Assembly (NCBI RefSeq): GCF_021183825.1 | Contig: NZ_CP089211.1 | Coordinates: 1,922,001-1,986,000 of the forward strand | Direction: 5' to 3' | DNA from: Sinomicrobium kalidii | GTDB lineage: Bacteria > Bacteroidota > Bacteroidia > Flavobacteriales > Flavobacteriaceae | DNA: 64,000 nucleotides | In this document: one piece after another, positions 8,898 through 17,321 of the stretch | Numbering within the stretch: position 1 is the stretch's first letter | How the letters are laid out: each line of letters opens with the position of its first letter | The notes under the pieces: model-generated | Databases searched by the model: none | What the model saw: only the letters and a program-made list of their open reading frames with translations | What the model was told of the DNA's origin: nothing | Position numbers and translations under genes: made by a program

Positions 8898-9206
8898 ATG
8901 GAATTTCCGAAAACCCGTAATTATTGTGTGTATATCCTGACTAACAGAAAAAGGACCGTCCTGTATACCGGGGTTACCAACAACCTGAAAAAGCGATTGC
9001 ATTTCCACAGGAATCCGGGGTACGGCAGCAAGGCATTCACTGCACGGTACAGGTGCTTTTACCTGATTTATTGGGAACATATCAAATCCATCAGCAAAGC
9101 CATAAAAAGAGAAAAAGAACTGAAAGGCTGGCGAAGAGCCAAAAAAGAGGCCCTGATCCGCACATTCAACCCGGAATGGAAGTTCTTAAATGACGAAATT
9201 AACTAA
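8898..9206 (+). CDS. GIY-YIG nuclease domain protein (UPF0213/YhbQ-like)
   Basis: This small protein of 102 aa is a single GIY-YIG domain: YCVYILTNR, then TVLYTGVTNNLKKRLHFH (the YTG...R core), then a Lys/Arg/Glu helix (KAIKREKELKGWRRAKKEAL) and FNPEW. Family members are predicted metal-dependent DNA nucleases of unknown cellular role. A longer frame opens upstream, but it runs through a dispersed repeat and the ATG at 8898 gives the standard N-terminus. It lies 95 bp after the M23 gene and has near-identical repeats on both sides. Confidence 0.85.
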   Translation: MEFPKTRNYCVYILTNRKRTVLYTGVTNNLKKRLHFHRNPGYGSKAFTARYRCFYLIYWEHIKSISKAIKREKELKGWRRAKKEALIRTFNPEWKFLNDEIN

Positions 9207-9226
9207 GTGCCATTTTATAAACCACC

Positions 9227-9258
9227 CCGGGTCATTCTGAGCGAAGCGAAGAACCCGG
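9227..9258. repeat. Dispersed hairpin repeat (TCATTCTGAGCGAAGCGAAG type)
   Basis: GTCATTCTGAGCGAAGCGAA is flanked by inverted arms CCGGGT (9227-9232) and ACCCGG (9253-9258). The core is a widely dispersed bacterial intergenic repeat; it sits 20 bp after the GIY-YIG stop codon. Confidence 0.7.
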
Positions 9259-9321
9259 CGAAGCAAAAAAATTCAGTGAGATGATGAAACCAATAACCTC
9301 AACAACCTTCCGGGAGAAATA

Positions 9322-9347
9322 GGGATTCCTCCTGACGTCGGAATGAC
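9322..9347 (+). repeat. Dispersed repeat, copy 2 (CGTCGGAATGAC type)
   Basis: GGATTCCTCCTGACGTCGGA followed by ATGAC differs from the copy at 8843-8870 by one internal base. Both are in the same orientation. Confidence 0.75.
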
Positions 9348-9400
9348 AGGAGCCACAAAATGTAAAAAAACAGAACTCATAACAACACGTATTAAAACAA

Positions 9401-11044
9401 ATGCCACTACAAAAAACAAACCCTGCCCAAACACAAACCTGGAAAAAACTCGCAGATCATTTTCGGCAGCTCAGGGATGTGGAAATGAAAACCCTCTTTG
9501 CCGATGATCCCGAAAGAGCGTCGAAATTCAATATCAAATGGAATGATTTTTATGTGGATTATTCCAAAAACCGGATTACGGATGAAACCCTCGATCTCCT
9601 CCTGGCCCTTGCTGAAGAAGTAAAACTGAAAGATGCGATAAAAAAATACTTTTCGGGCGACCTCATCAATGAAACCGAACAAAGGGCCGTACTCCACACC
9701 GCCCTCCGCGGCGAAAAAGATGCCGAAATTGTTGTAAACGGTGCAAATGTTATCCCGGAGGTAGTTGCCGTGCAGGAAAAAATAAAACAATTTTCCGAAG
9801 CCGTGATCTCCGGGGAGAAAAAAGGACATACGGGTAAGGCTTTCACCGATGTGGTAAACATCGGTATCGGTGGTTCCGACCTGGGGCCGGCCATGGTGAC
9901 CGAAGCCCTGAAATTTTACCAAAACCACCTCAATGTACACTTTGTAAGCAATGTGGACGGCGATCACGTGCACGAAACGCTTAAAGGCCTTGACCCGGAG
10001 ACCACCCTGTTCGTTATTGTTTCCAAAACCTTTACCACGCAGGAAACCCTGAGCAATGCTACAACCATAAAAAACTGGTTTCTGCAACACGCTTCTCAGC
10101 AAGACGTGGCCAAACATTTTGTAGCCGTGTCCACCAACCTGCCCAAAATTGCCGAATTCGGTATTGCCGATGAAAACGTCTTCCCGATGTGGGACTGGGT
10201 AGGCGGGCGATTTTCCCTGTGGAGTGCCGTAGGCCTTTCCATTGCCCTTGCCGTAGGACACGACAACTTCAAAAAACTCCTGGAAGGAGCGCGGGCCATG
10301 GACAATCATTTTAAAACAGCCGATTTCAACAACAACATCCCGGTAATACTTGCACTCATCGGCACCTGGTACAACAATTTCTTCGATGCCGAGAGCGAGG
10401 CTATCATTCCGTATACCCAATACCTCAGCAGGTTTTCCGCCTATTTACAACAAGGTATTATGGAAAGCAACGGTAAGAGCGTAGACCGGGCAGGCAACCC
10501 TGTGAATTACCAAACAGGGACCATTATCTGGGGAGAGCCGGGAACCAATTCGCAGCACGCTTTCTTCCAGCTTATCCACCAGGGCACCAAACTGATCCCG
10601 GCCGACTTTATCGGTTTTGTACATTCCCTGCACGGCGACAAGGATCACCACAACAAACTCATGGCCAACTTTTTTGCCCAGACCGAAGCCCTGCTTAACG
10701 GCAAGACCCGGGATGAAGTGATTGCGGAACTTCAGGGTAAAAACCTTTCCGAAGCAGAGATCGACAAACTGCTTCCCTTTAAAATATTCGAGGGGAACAA
10801 ACCCACCAATACCATCCTCGCCGATCAACTTACCCCCGAAAGCCTCGGGGCGCTCATAGCCATGTATGAACACAAGATCTTCGTACAGGGCGTGATCTGG
10901 AACATTTTCAGTTACGACCAGTGGGGCGTGGAACTGGGCAAGCAACTGGCCTCAAAAATATTAAAGGATATGGAAAGTACCGAAGTTACAAAACACGACA
11001 GCTCCACCGCGGCATTACTGGAACATTTCAGGAAAAATTCTTAA
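9401..11044 (+). CDS. pgi: Glucose-6-phosphate isomerase
   Basis: Interconverts glucose 6-phosphate and fructose 6-phosphate in the cytoplasm. The 547-aa length fits the E. coli-type enzyme. Signature segments are [29 protein letters not shown], the family signature around [20 protein letters not shown] (with the catalytic His) and [15 protein letters not shown] near the end (catalytic Lys). The start ATG (MPLQKTNP) is the first in frame after the repeat-rich spacer. No operon partner is visible; repeats lie on both sides. Confidence 0.97.
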   Translation: MPLQKTNPAQTQTWKKLADHFRQLRDVEMKTLFADDPERASKFNIKWNDFYVDYSKNRITDETLDLLLALAEEVKLKDAIKKYFSGDLINETEQRAVLHTALRGEKDAEIVVNGANVIPEVVAVQEKIKQFSEAVISGEKKGHTGKAFTDVVNIGIGGSDLGPAMVTEALKFYQNHLNVHFVSNVDGDHVHETLKGLDPETTLFVIVSKTFTTQETLSNATTIKNWFLQHASQQDVAKHFVAVSTNLPKIAEFGIADENVFPMWDWVGGRFSLWSAVGLSIALAVGHDNFKKLLEGARAMDNHFKTADFNNNIPVILALIGTWYNNFFDAESEAIIPYTQYLSRFSAYLQQGIMESNGKSVDRAGNPVNYQTGTIIWGEPGTNSQHAFFQLIHQGTKLIPADFIGFVHSLHGDKDHHNKLMANFFAQTEALLNGKTRDEVIAELQGKNLSEAEIDKLLPFKIFEGNKPTNTILADQLTPESLGALIAMYEHKIFVQGVIWNIFSYDQWGVELGKQLASKILKDMESTEVTKHDSSTAALLEHFRKNS

Positions 11045-11069
11045 ATCCGAGTCAACTCCCTCGGGGCAT

Positions 11070-11097
11070 CCCGCTCCCGATGGTTATCGGGAGCGGG
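11070..11097. repeat. Perfect palindromic hairpin (CCCGCTCCCGAT type)
   Basis: CCCGCTCCCGAT and its exact complement flank the 4-nt loop GGTT, 26 bp after the pgi stop. There is no real T-run, so termination activity is uncertain. A related hairpin occurs inside the element at 19362-19547, so this is a dispersed family. Confidence 0.7.
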
Positions 11098-11142
11098 AGA
11101 CGCTTTTCATCTAAGGTTTTGGGTAACATCCAAAACTAATAC

Positions 11143-11320
11143 GTCACTGCGAGCGCAGCGCGGCAGTCTCCTGGCTGGTTTGCCCATACCTGTTGCTGAG
11201 CACCGTCGAAGTATCAGAGGTATGTTGCCGGCCTCCATGAGATTGTCACCCTTCGGCTGTGCTAAGGACAGGCTAAAGCAAAGCGCCGGCAGTCTCCCGG
11301 CAGGTATGCGTATCTCATTG
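11143..11320. repeat. Mosaic of dispersed short repeats
   Basis: Three repeat types are joined in one spacer: GTCACTGCGAGCGCAGCG with CGGCAGTCTCC (11143-11171), TTGCTGAGCACCGTCGAAGT (around 11192), and ACCCTTCGGCTGTGCTAAGG with ACAGGC (around 11248). The CGGCAGTCTCC motif returns near 11286. No gene is supported. From 11321 to 11609 there is A+T-rich leader sequence for the receptor gene with no confident promoter match. Confidence 0.65.
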
Positions 11321-11609
11321 GGAATACTAATACGTTTATTGGCAATAGGGTTTTCAAGGCACCATAAATCGAATTATTTTCTACCTGAAATCCGGTATTT
11401 TGTGCCTTAATACCGCTTGATTTCCTAAAAAACTGTTAATAAAACCGTTTAAAAATTAAACAACTACAAACCAAAACAATAGGTTTTATGGTTATTTTTG
11501 TTTTAAAACGTTAAAGCATTTCCATGTTAAAATATTTAACATTGGCTTAATGTTGGATAATTTCAGAAGTGTCAATTTTGCATAGCTAAATCAAATTTAA
11601 TAAACACAG

Positions 11610-14237
11610 ATGAAGACAATTTACAATGGGTTTTTAACAGTGGTCTTTGCACTCATCGCAACTGCCACTTTTGCACAGGGTACTGTTACGGGAACTGTAA
11701 TAGACGCTGAGATGAACGAACCATTACCGGGAGCCAACGTTGTGGTAAAAGGCACTTCCACAGGGGTGTCTACGGATTTTGACGGAAACTTTCAGATCGA
11801 AGTACCGGAGAACAGCGGTACGCTTGTTGTTTCCTACATTGGGTTTGTGAAAAAGGAAATCCGGTTTTCTTCCCCCGGGGATATCGGGAATATAACATTA
11901 CAAGCTGATACTGATGAACTGGAAGGAGTTGTAGTCGTAGGTTCTGGTGTTATAGACCTGGAACAGGATCGAAAAACTCCCGTCGCCGTTTCAACAATTA
12001 CGAGGGCTGAGATTCAGACCAAAGGGGTCGGGAACGTAGAATTTCCCGAACTCATGAAAAACACACCCAACGTATACGTTTCTAATCAATCTGGCGGATT
12101 CGGTGATTCCCAAATGTTCGTACGAGGTTTTGACCAAAGAAATACAGCCTTCCTCCTAAACGGACAACCAATTAACGGGATGGAGGACGGAAGAATGTAC
12201 TGGTCAAACTGGGCTGGTATTTCAGACATTGCCAATGCTGTTCAGACACAAAGAGGTTTGGGATCTTCCAAATTAGCCATTTCCTCAGTAGGAGGAACTA
12301 TTAACATAGTCACTAAAGCTACAGAATCCAATCAGGGAGGTTTTGCACGTTTTATGACAGGTAATGATAGTTATATAAAAGGTACCGTAGGATATAATAC
12401 GGGAATTGGCGAAAATGGTTGGGGTTTCTCTTTTATGTTAGATCATTGGCAGGCTCACAGAAAATATGCCGCTGGAACAAAAGGACAAGGTCAAAATTAT
12501 TTCTTCTCGGTAGGAAAACGAGCAGGAGATCACAATTTCAACTTTCTGATTACAGGAGCTCCGCAATGGCATGATCAGAATTTCTCCAAAGACCGGGAAC
12601 TCTATGACCAATACGGAATCAAGTACAACAATAACTACGGATTCAAAAACGGGGAATATTTAAGTCTCAGGCGAAATTATTATCACAAACCGGTAATGAA
12701 CCTGAACTGGGATTGGAATATTTCAGAAAAATCAAATCTATCAACAGTAGTATATGCATCCTTCGGTAGAGGTGGTGGTACCGGAGATTACGGAAGTGGT
12801 CCGGGATATGTTGAGAATGGTATAGATTCTTCACCCGAAGGTGCTTATACAGAAAACGGACTTATTGACTGGGATTATATTGTTAATGAGTATAACCCAG
12901 GGATAGAAGGCGGATTCAGCGAAGGTTATAACGGAACATTACTCAGAGCTTCGGTAAACAATCATGCCTGGTACGGAACCGTAGTTAATTACGAATTTAA
13001 TAACTTAAAAAACCTGACTGTAAACGGAGGTATTGATGTAAGATTTTATAAAGGGGATCATTTCCGTCAATTAATAGATTTATTAGGTTTACAGGGACGT
13101 AGAGAAGAATTTGGCGGGAACCCCAATCATGAAGTTACCACAACTTTTAAAGCTAATCCGTGGTCTGCCTTATTTAACTTTGCAGATGAAGACGAACGCG
13201 TTAATTATGATTATTCTGAGAATATTAATTACCAAGGAGCGTTTGGACAGATCGAATGGTCAAATGACGTGTTTTCAGCGTTTGTTCAGGGTGCGTTGTC
13301 AAATCAGGACTACAAAAGGGAAGATAGAGGAAATTTTGCAGAAACTAAAGAATCGAAAACAGTCAATAAGCTTGGTTACAACATAAAAGCCGGTGCATCC
13401 TGGACTTTTGCCGAAGGAAATACAATTTTTGTAAATTCGGGAAAATACTCAAGGCAACCTTTCTTAGATAATATATTCCCAAGCTATGATGACAATACAC
13501 AATTAGCAGATCCTGAAGTAGACAATGAAGAGATTGTAGGATTTGAAGCAGGCTATCGCCTGGAAATTCCGGAACAAGCTTTCCAATTAAACTTCAACGC
13601 TTATTACACCACCTGGGAAAATCGCTTTCTGGACAGAGCCGGGGAGTTTACACAATCCGGAGTAACTTACGATGATGTTACATTTATGTTTACTGATATT
13701 GCACAAGTACATAAAGGTCTTGAGTTAGATGTAAAATGGAAACCTATGCTATATTGGACACTTCGTGGTTATGCTACGGTAGGTGACTGGGAATACGACG
13801 GTAGCACCCCTATCAGGATAAGAAATAACAATGATAACGAGTTTATTGATGAAATCTCCGGAGATCTCACCGGCACCAAAGTAGGAGAGGCTCCGCAAGC
13901 TTCCGCCGGCTTGGGAACTTCTTACGATATACTACCGAACAAACTAAACTTTTATATCGACTGGAATTACTATGCTAATTTATATGGTTTTGTCAAAGTA
14001 GATGAGTTTGCGGATGCTATTATTGCAGACGAACCTTATGAAACTGAGAAACTAAAACCTTATTCACTATTTGATGTAGGCGCCAGTTATAATTTTAATT
14101 TGGGTGATAATAAATTCATTGTACGAGGAAATATTTTTAATGCCTTGGATCATGAATATATCAGTCAAAAAGACAACTATGGTTATTTCTATGGCAACGG
14201 TTTAACCTGGAATTTGTCTGTTCAATATCAGTTTTAA
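11610..14237 (+). CDS. TonB-dependent outer-membrane receptor with carboxypeptidase-like N-terminal domain
   Basis: An 875-aa protein. A signal peptide (ends ATATFAQG) is followed by a CarboxypepD_reg-like beta domain (GTVIDAEMNEPLPGANVVVK to about residue 95). The plug domain (about 110-230) includes FVRGFDQRNTAFLLNGQPIN, and the rest is a 22-strand-type barrel ending in aromatic QYQF. It imports an unidentified nutrient (siderophore, saccharide or peptide) through the outer membrane using TonB energy. It is shorter than SusC proteins and has no SusD gene beside it, so a polysaccharide locus is not indicated. An IS1182-type element sits 25 bp after the stop. Confidence 0.93.
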   Translation: MKTIYNGFLTVVFALIATATFAQGTVTGTVIDAEMNEPLPGANVVVKGTSTGVSTDFDGNFQIEVPENSGTLVVSYIGFVKKEIRFSSPGDIGNITLQADTDELEGVVVVGSGVIDLEQDRKTPVAVSTITRAEIQTKGVGNVEFPELMKNTPNVYVSNQSGGFGDSQMFVRGFDQRNTAFLLNGQPINGMEDGRMYWSNWAGISDIANAVQTQRGLGSSKLAISSVGGTINIVTKATESNQGGFARFMTGNDSYIKGTVGYNTGIGENGWGFSFMLDHWQAHRKYAAGTKGQGQNYFFSVGKRAGDHNFNFLITGAPQWHDQNFSKDRELYDQYGIKYNNNYGFKNGEYLSLRRNYYHKPVMNLNWDWNISEKSNLSTVVYASFGRGGGTGDYGSGPGYVENGIDSSPEGAYTENGLIDWDYIVNEYNPGIEGGFSEGYNGTLLRASVNNHAWYGTVVNYEFNNLKNLTVNGGIDVRFYKGDHFRQLIDLLGLQGRREEFGGNPNHEVTTTFKANPWSALFNFADEDERVNYDYSENINYQGAFGQIEWSNDVFSAFVQGALSNQDYKREDRGNFAETKESKTVNKLGYNIKAGASWTFAEGNTIFVNSGKYSRQPFLDNIFPSYDDNTQLADPEVDNEEIVGFEAGYRLEIPEQAFQLNFNAYYTTWENRFLDRAGEFTQSGVTYDDVTFMFTDIAQVHKGLELDVKWKPMLYWTLRGYATVGDWEYDGSTPIRIRNNNDNEFIDEISGDLTGTKVGEAPQASAGLGTSYDILPNKLNFYIDWNYYANLYGFVKVDEFADAIIADEPYETEKLKPYSLFDVGASYNFNLGDNKFIVRGNIFNALDHEYISQKDNYGYFYGNGLTWNLSVQYQF

Positions 14238-14264
14238 TTAAAATCTTTCAAATATTAAGGTTGA

Positions 14265-14295
14265 GGCCGTCTAAAAAGTTTTAGGCGGTCTTTTT
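14265..14295 (+). terminator. Terminator-like hairpin in the left IS end, downstream of the receptor gene
   Basis: GGCCGTCTAAAA pairs (two G-T pairs) with TTTTAGGCGGTC across a 2-nt loop and is followed by TTTTT. It overlaps the left inverted end of the IS and lies 28 bp past the TonB receptor stop, so it could end that transcript and shield the transposase from read-through. Confidence 0.6.
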
Positions 14296-14379
14296 ATATT
14301 TAGCCTATTTGCTTGTTTTCAACTTGAGCCAGCAAGAGTTGAGCGTTAAAAAGTTAATGAGTTAATAGGTATTGTGGGA

Positions 14380-15879
14380 TTATGCCCTTATCCCTACCTT
14401 TTTAAGATTGTGAGCCATGGCCACAAGCCCTATTTCGGTTTCTACCTTATCAAGTCCCCTGAGCATAAAGCGTTTGAAGTCCATATTCTGTTTTATATTC
14501 CCAAAAACGGCTTCCACATCCCAGCACCTTCTTTTTCGGTGGGCAATGCCTTCTTTTGAGAGCAACAGTGCTTTGGCCTTTGCCTTTAACCGTATCAGTT
14601 CATGGTTTCTCATAATGATCCGGTTGCCTTTGGCTTTATGGCAGCTGCCCCTTAACGGGCAGCCCTTACAGTTTTTTGCCCGATAGAGGTCATAGACCTG
14701 TAGGTAGCCATTGCCGGTCTTTCTTTTTTGCTGTCCTATATGTTCCATAGGTTGTCCCATAGGACAGTAACAGGTATCGGTTTCTTTATTGTAATAGAGC
14801 TTGTCAGGATGGAACGGGGCTTTGTCCTGTTTACCATTGGTCTGCCTTTGTTCCTTGTGGAAATAGTTGTACTTTACATAGGCCTCAATATCCTTGTTTT
14901 CCAGGGCCTGGTAGTTCTCTTGGCTTCCATAACCGGCATCGGCCGTTAGGCTCTGGGGAGTTTGGAGGTAACTTTCTTGAAAATCTTCCAAGTGGGCTAT
15001 CAGGGCGGTGGTATCGGCTGTGGTCTGAGCCAAAGTGTAGTTCACTATGAACTGGTTGTTGGTCGAAGCCTGTAAGTTGTAAGCGGGCTTGAGTTGCCCG
15101 TTTTTCATAGGGTCGTCCTTCATCCGCATAAACGTGGCCCCGGGGTCGGTCTTACTCATGCTTCCACGATGCCCTAACTTCTTTTGCTGTTCATTGTACC
15201 TGGCGATGTTCCCAGGCCAGTGCTTTTGGGCATAACCCAGTTTTTGTTTGATCTTTTTCTCTACCGCTTTGCCTTCCAGAGCCTGGTTGATCTGTGCAAT
15301 GGTTGCGGATACTTTTTCAGGATCAATAGCCTCGAACTCCGGGGTGTTGGGGAGTTGCTCCTGCTCGGCATAGACTTTTTCCACATAGTTCCACAGTTCC
15401 CTGAGTTGTTTTTCAATACGCTCGCGGGAGGTTTTGATGCTCTTGCCCCATACAAAGGTATAGCGGTTGGCATTAGCCTCGATCTTGGTTCCGTCCACAT
15501 AGAGTTCCTTCAGGCTTAAATAACCCTGTTCGGCTAAGAGCACCACTACTTGATTAAAGATTTGCTTAAACTTGTCCTTTAGCTTGCCGCTGCGGAAGTT
15601 GCTGATGGTATTGTGGTCAGGCTTGGCCCCTCCACTGAGCCAGATAAAGTGAATGTTCTCGTTCAAGGCCTGCTCAATCTTGCGCGAAGAATACAGGTTA
15701 CGCAAGTAGGCATAGACCAAAATCTTTAACAGCACTTTAGGGTGATAACTCGAAGTACCACCCCCACGGTAGGTCTGCTCCAAACTAATCAGGTCTACCG
15801 AGTCTAAAATCGTGTTGACAATACGTACAGGATGGTGCTGAGGGACCAGCTCATCATAACTGGGTGGAAGCAGGCTCAA
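14380..15879 (-). CDS. IS1182-family transposase, interrupted by an amber codon near the N-terminus
   Basis: The long frame encodes about 499 aa: SLLPPSYDELVPQHHPVRIV (DUF772-type N-terminal domain), YVDGTKIEANANRYTF with the first catalytic Asp, LTADAGYGSQEN with the second, and RCWDVEAVFGNIKQNMDF with the catalytic Glu near the C-terminus, so the DDE core looks whole. The natural start is the ATG at 15921: MSRKVTWKPYDQG, then TAG (15880-15882), then LSLLPP in the same frame. Relatives normally have Gln at this point, so CAG to TAG is likely. Translation could only restart at the TTG at 15879 or further in. Functional status is doubtful. Confidence 0.85.
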   Translation of the reverse strand: MSLLPPSYDELVPQHHPVRIVNTILDSVDLISLEQTYRGGGTSSYHPKVLLKILVYAYLRNLYSSRKIEQALNENIHFIWLSGGAKPDHNTISNFRSGKLKDKFKQIFNQVVVLLAEQGYLSLKELYVDGTKIEANANRYTFVWGKSIKTSRERIEKQLRELWNYVEKVYAEQEQLPNTPEFEAIDPEKVSATIAQINQALEGKAVEKKIKQKLGYAQKHWPGNIARYNEQQKKLGHRGSMSKTDPGATFMRMKDDPMKNGQLKPAYNLQASTNNQFIVNYTLAQTTADTTALIAHLEDFQESYLQTPQSLTADAGYGSQENYQALENKDIEAYVKYNYFHKEQRQTNGKQDKAPFHPDKLYYNKETDTCYCPMGQPMEHIGQQKRKTGNGYLQVYDLYRAKNCKGCPLRGSCHKAKGNRIIMRNHELIRLKAKAKALLLSKEGIAHRKRRCWDVEAVFGNIKQNMDFKRFMLRGLDKVETEIGLVAMAHNLKKVGIRA

Positions 15880-16160
15880 CTAGCCTTGATCGTAGGGCTT
15901 CCAGGTGACTTTTCGGCTCATGTTTAAATTTACAAACACAAAACCTAAATTCAAAAAAAAGAAGCTGCCTTTTTAGACAGCCTCTTTGTTTTTTCTCCCC
16001 GTCCATAATATTTAATTTTATCAAAACAACTGCATGAGCCCCATAAACAATTCCGCTACAAAAAAATAAAAACATCCTTCCCCTGAACCCGGTCTCCACC
16101 ATTAAAACCTGCCATTATCCCCAAAATTCACTACTTTTGATAAAACTTAAAAACTAAAAC

Positions 16161-16598
16161 ATGGGGATCATTCAAACCTTACATTCGTACTGGGCTTATT
16201 TAACCCTGCTCATGCTTATCATCGCTGTGGTCAATGCCATAACAGGCTATTTCAGCAGCAAACCTTTTATTATGGGGAAAGACCTTCGTATCAGCCTGTT
16301 TGCCCTTATTTTTACGCATATCCAACTGCTTTTGGGCATTATCCTGTATTTCGTGTCCGAACGCTTTTCGCTCTGGAGCGAACTGGGTGCAGGAGGGGTC
16401 ATGAAAAATGACCTCGCCAGGCTATTGCTCGTTGAACACCCTTTTACCAATATACTCGCCATTATACTCATCACCATCGGCTGGTCCAAACACAAAAAAG
16501 TGGATAGTGCCAAGGGAAAATTCGGAAAGATCGCCTTTTTCTATACCCTCGGACTTATTTTATTGCTGAGCCGCATTCCCTGGGGACAGTGGATGTGA
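16161..16598 (+). CDS. Small four-helix membrane protein, unknown function
   Basis: A 145-aa protein with four predicted transmembrane helices (about residues 12-30, 45-66, 90-108, 122-140). His residues occur in HSYWAYL, THIQLLLG and VEHPFTN, at helix starts or within helices, which recalls small cytochrome b/CopD-like membrane proteins. No heme ligation can be proved from sequence. The topology and short basic C-terminal loop (SKHKKVDSAKGKFGK) are clear. It stands between the IS and the Fur-family gene, separated from the latter by a repeat, and is not obviously co-functional with it. Confidence 0.75.
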   Translation: MGIIQTLHSYWAYLTLLMLIIAVVNAITGYFSSKPFIMGKDLRISLFALIFTHIQLLLGIILYFVSERFSLWSELGAGGVMKNDLARLLLVEHPFTNILAIILITIGWSKHKKVDSAKGKFGKIAFFYTLGLILLLSRIPWGQWM

Positions 16599-16647
16599 CT
16601 CGTGCAAATCATTTGACCGGGCTGCAATGCGTTAAAGAGATCATATG

Positions 16648-16687
16648 CTCCCCCTTCAGGGGGAGATGCCGGAGGCAGAGGGGGTGT
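16648..16687 (+). repeat. Dispersed hairpin repeat (CTCCCCCTTCAGGGGGAG type)
   Basis: CTCCCCC TTCA GGGGGAG is a perfect hairpin, followed by ATGCCGGAGGCAGAGGGGGT. This text is a common intergenic repeat of Bacteroidota. It ends 20 bp before the start codon of the Fur-family gene and would be in its leader. Confidence 0.75.
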
Positions 16688-16707
16688 ATCAGACAAAAAA
16701 CAAATCC

Positions 16708-17130
16708 ATGCTGAACACATTGATATCCTGTATAGAAGACAAGGGCGTAAGAGCCACCCCGGTGAGAATACTCACCTTGGAACAGTTCTATAAGGATGCC
16801 AATGCCAAAAGTCTGACCGAACTGCAAATACTACTGGATACCGTGGACAAAGCCACCATTTACCGCACCCTCAAGACCTTTGAAAAACACGGTATCCTTC
16901 ACGCCATAGACACCAACGGTGATGCCGTAAAATATGCCCTGTGCAGCCCGCTTTGCAGTGCGGAAGAACACATACATACCCACCCCCACTTTGTCTGCGG
17001 GAAATGCGATGCTACCTACTGCCTGGACAAAACCCGGGTAGCTGTCGATAACCTTCCTTCCGATCATTCCATAAACAACATTGCCGTGATCGTAAAAGGG
17101 ATCTGCCCTGCCTGTAAAACCTCCTCCTGA
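16708..17130 (+). CDS. Fur-family metalloregulator (Zur/Fur/PerR type undecided)
   Basis: A 140-aa protein. The N-terminal winged helix contains TIYRTLKTFEKHGILHAI (recognition helix and wing). It is followed by the metal site HIHTHPHFVCGKCDATYCLD, with a His cluster and CxxC, and ends with a second CxxC (CPACKTSS). It binds DNA as a dimer when loaded with Fe, Zn or peroxide-sensing metal. An upstream ATG (16645) would place a dispersed repeat inside the protein, so 16708 is preferred. The gene is followed by a P1B-type metal ATPase with repeated CCGTAAT motifs in its promoter, suggesting Zn or related metal control. Confidence 0.9.
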   Translation: MLNTLISCIEDKGVRATPVRILTLEQFYKDANAKSLTELQILLDTVDKATIYRTLKTFEKHGILHAIDTNGDAVKYALCSPLCSAEEHIHTHPHFVCGKCDATYCLDKTRVAVDNLPSDHSINNIAVIVKGICPACKTSS

Positions 17131-17237
17131 TCGGCTGCTCGGGCAGGGTCCAACACGATTCCAGTATTCCCATACCATTTACACCGATTACAGAATCCTT
17201 CCCGGACAAACTTTGCAACCGGGTTACACAAGTTAAA

Positions 17238-17307
17238 CCGTAATTTTACCCCGTAAATCGAAATTACGGACACGTAAACACTATATTCGTGCCATGTCAT
17301 CCGTAAT
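17238..17307 (+). promoter_or_regulatory. Candidate metal-regulator operator cluster before the P1B ATPase gene
   Basis: CCGTAATTT (17238-17246) and its exact inverse AAATTACGG (17261-17269) are separated by 14 bp. A third copy, TCCGTAAT, lies at 17300-17307, only 14 bp before the ATPase start. Between them TATATTCG (17284-17291) is one base off the TAnnTTTG -7 box. Binding by the adjacent Fur-family protein is inference. Confidence 0.45.
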
Positions 17308-17321
17308 AAAAACAAGATCAG

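Larger units (their letters stand above)
14263..15984 (-). mobile_element. IS1182-family insertion sequence
   Basis: The element is bounded by inverted ends: GAGGCCGTCTAAAAAG at 14263-14278 and, read on the other strand, GAGGCTGTCTAAAAAG at 15969-15984 (15 of 16 matches). It contains one minus-strand transposase frame. Length is about 1722 bp. No clear target duplication is seen (4 bp outside are GGTT left and TTTG right). The transposase has an in-frame stop near its start, so the copy may be dead. Confidence 0.85.

Noticed and set aside
11610..14237. SusC-type polysaccharide utilisation locus
   Set aside because: The receptor is shorter than SusC and has no SusD, glycoside hydrolase or hybrid regulator beside it.
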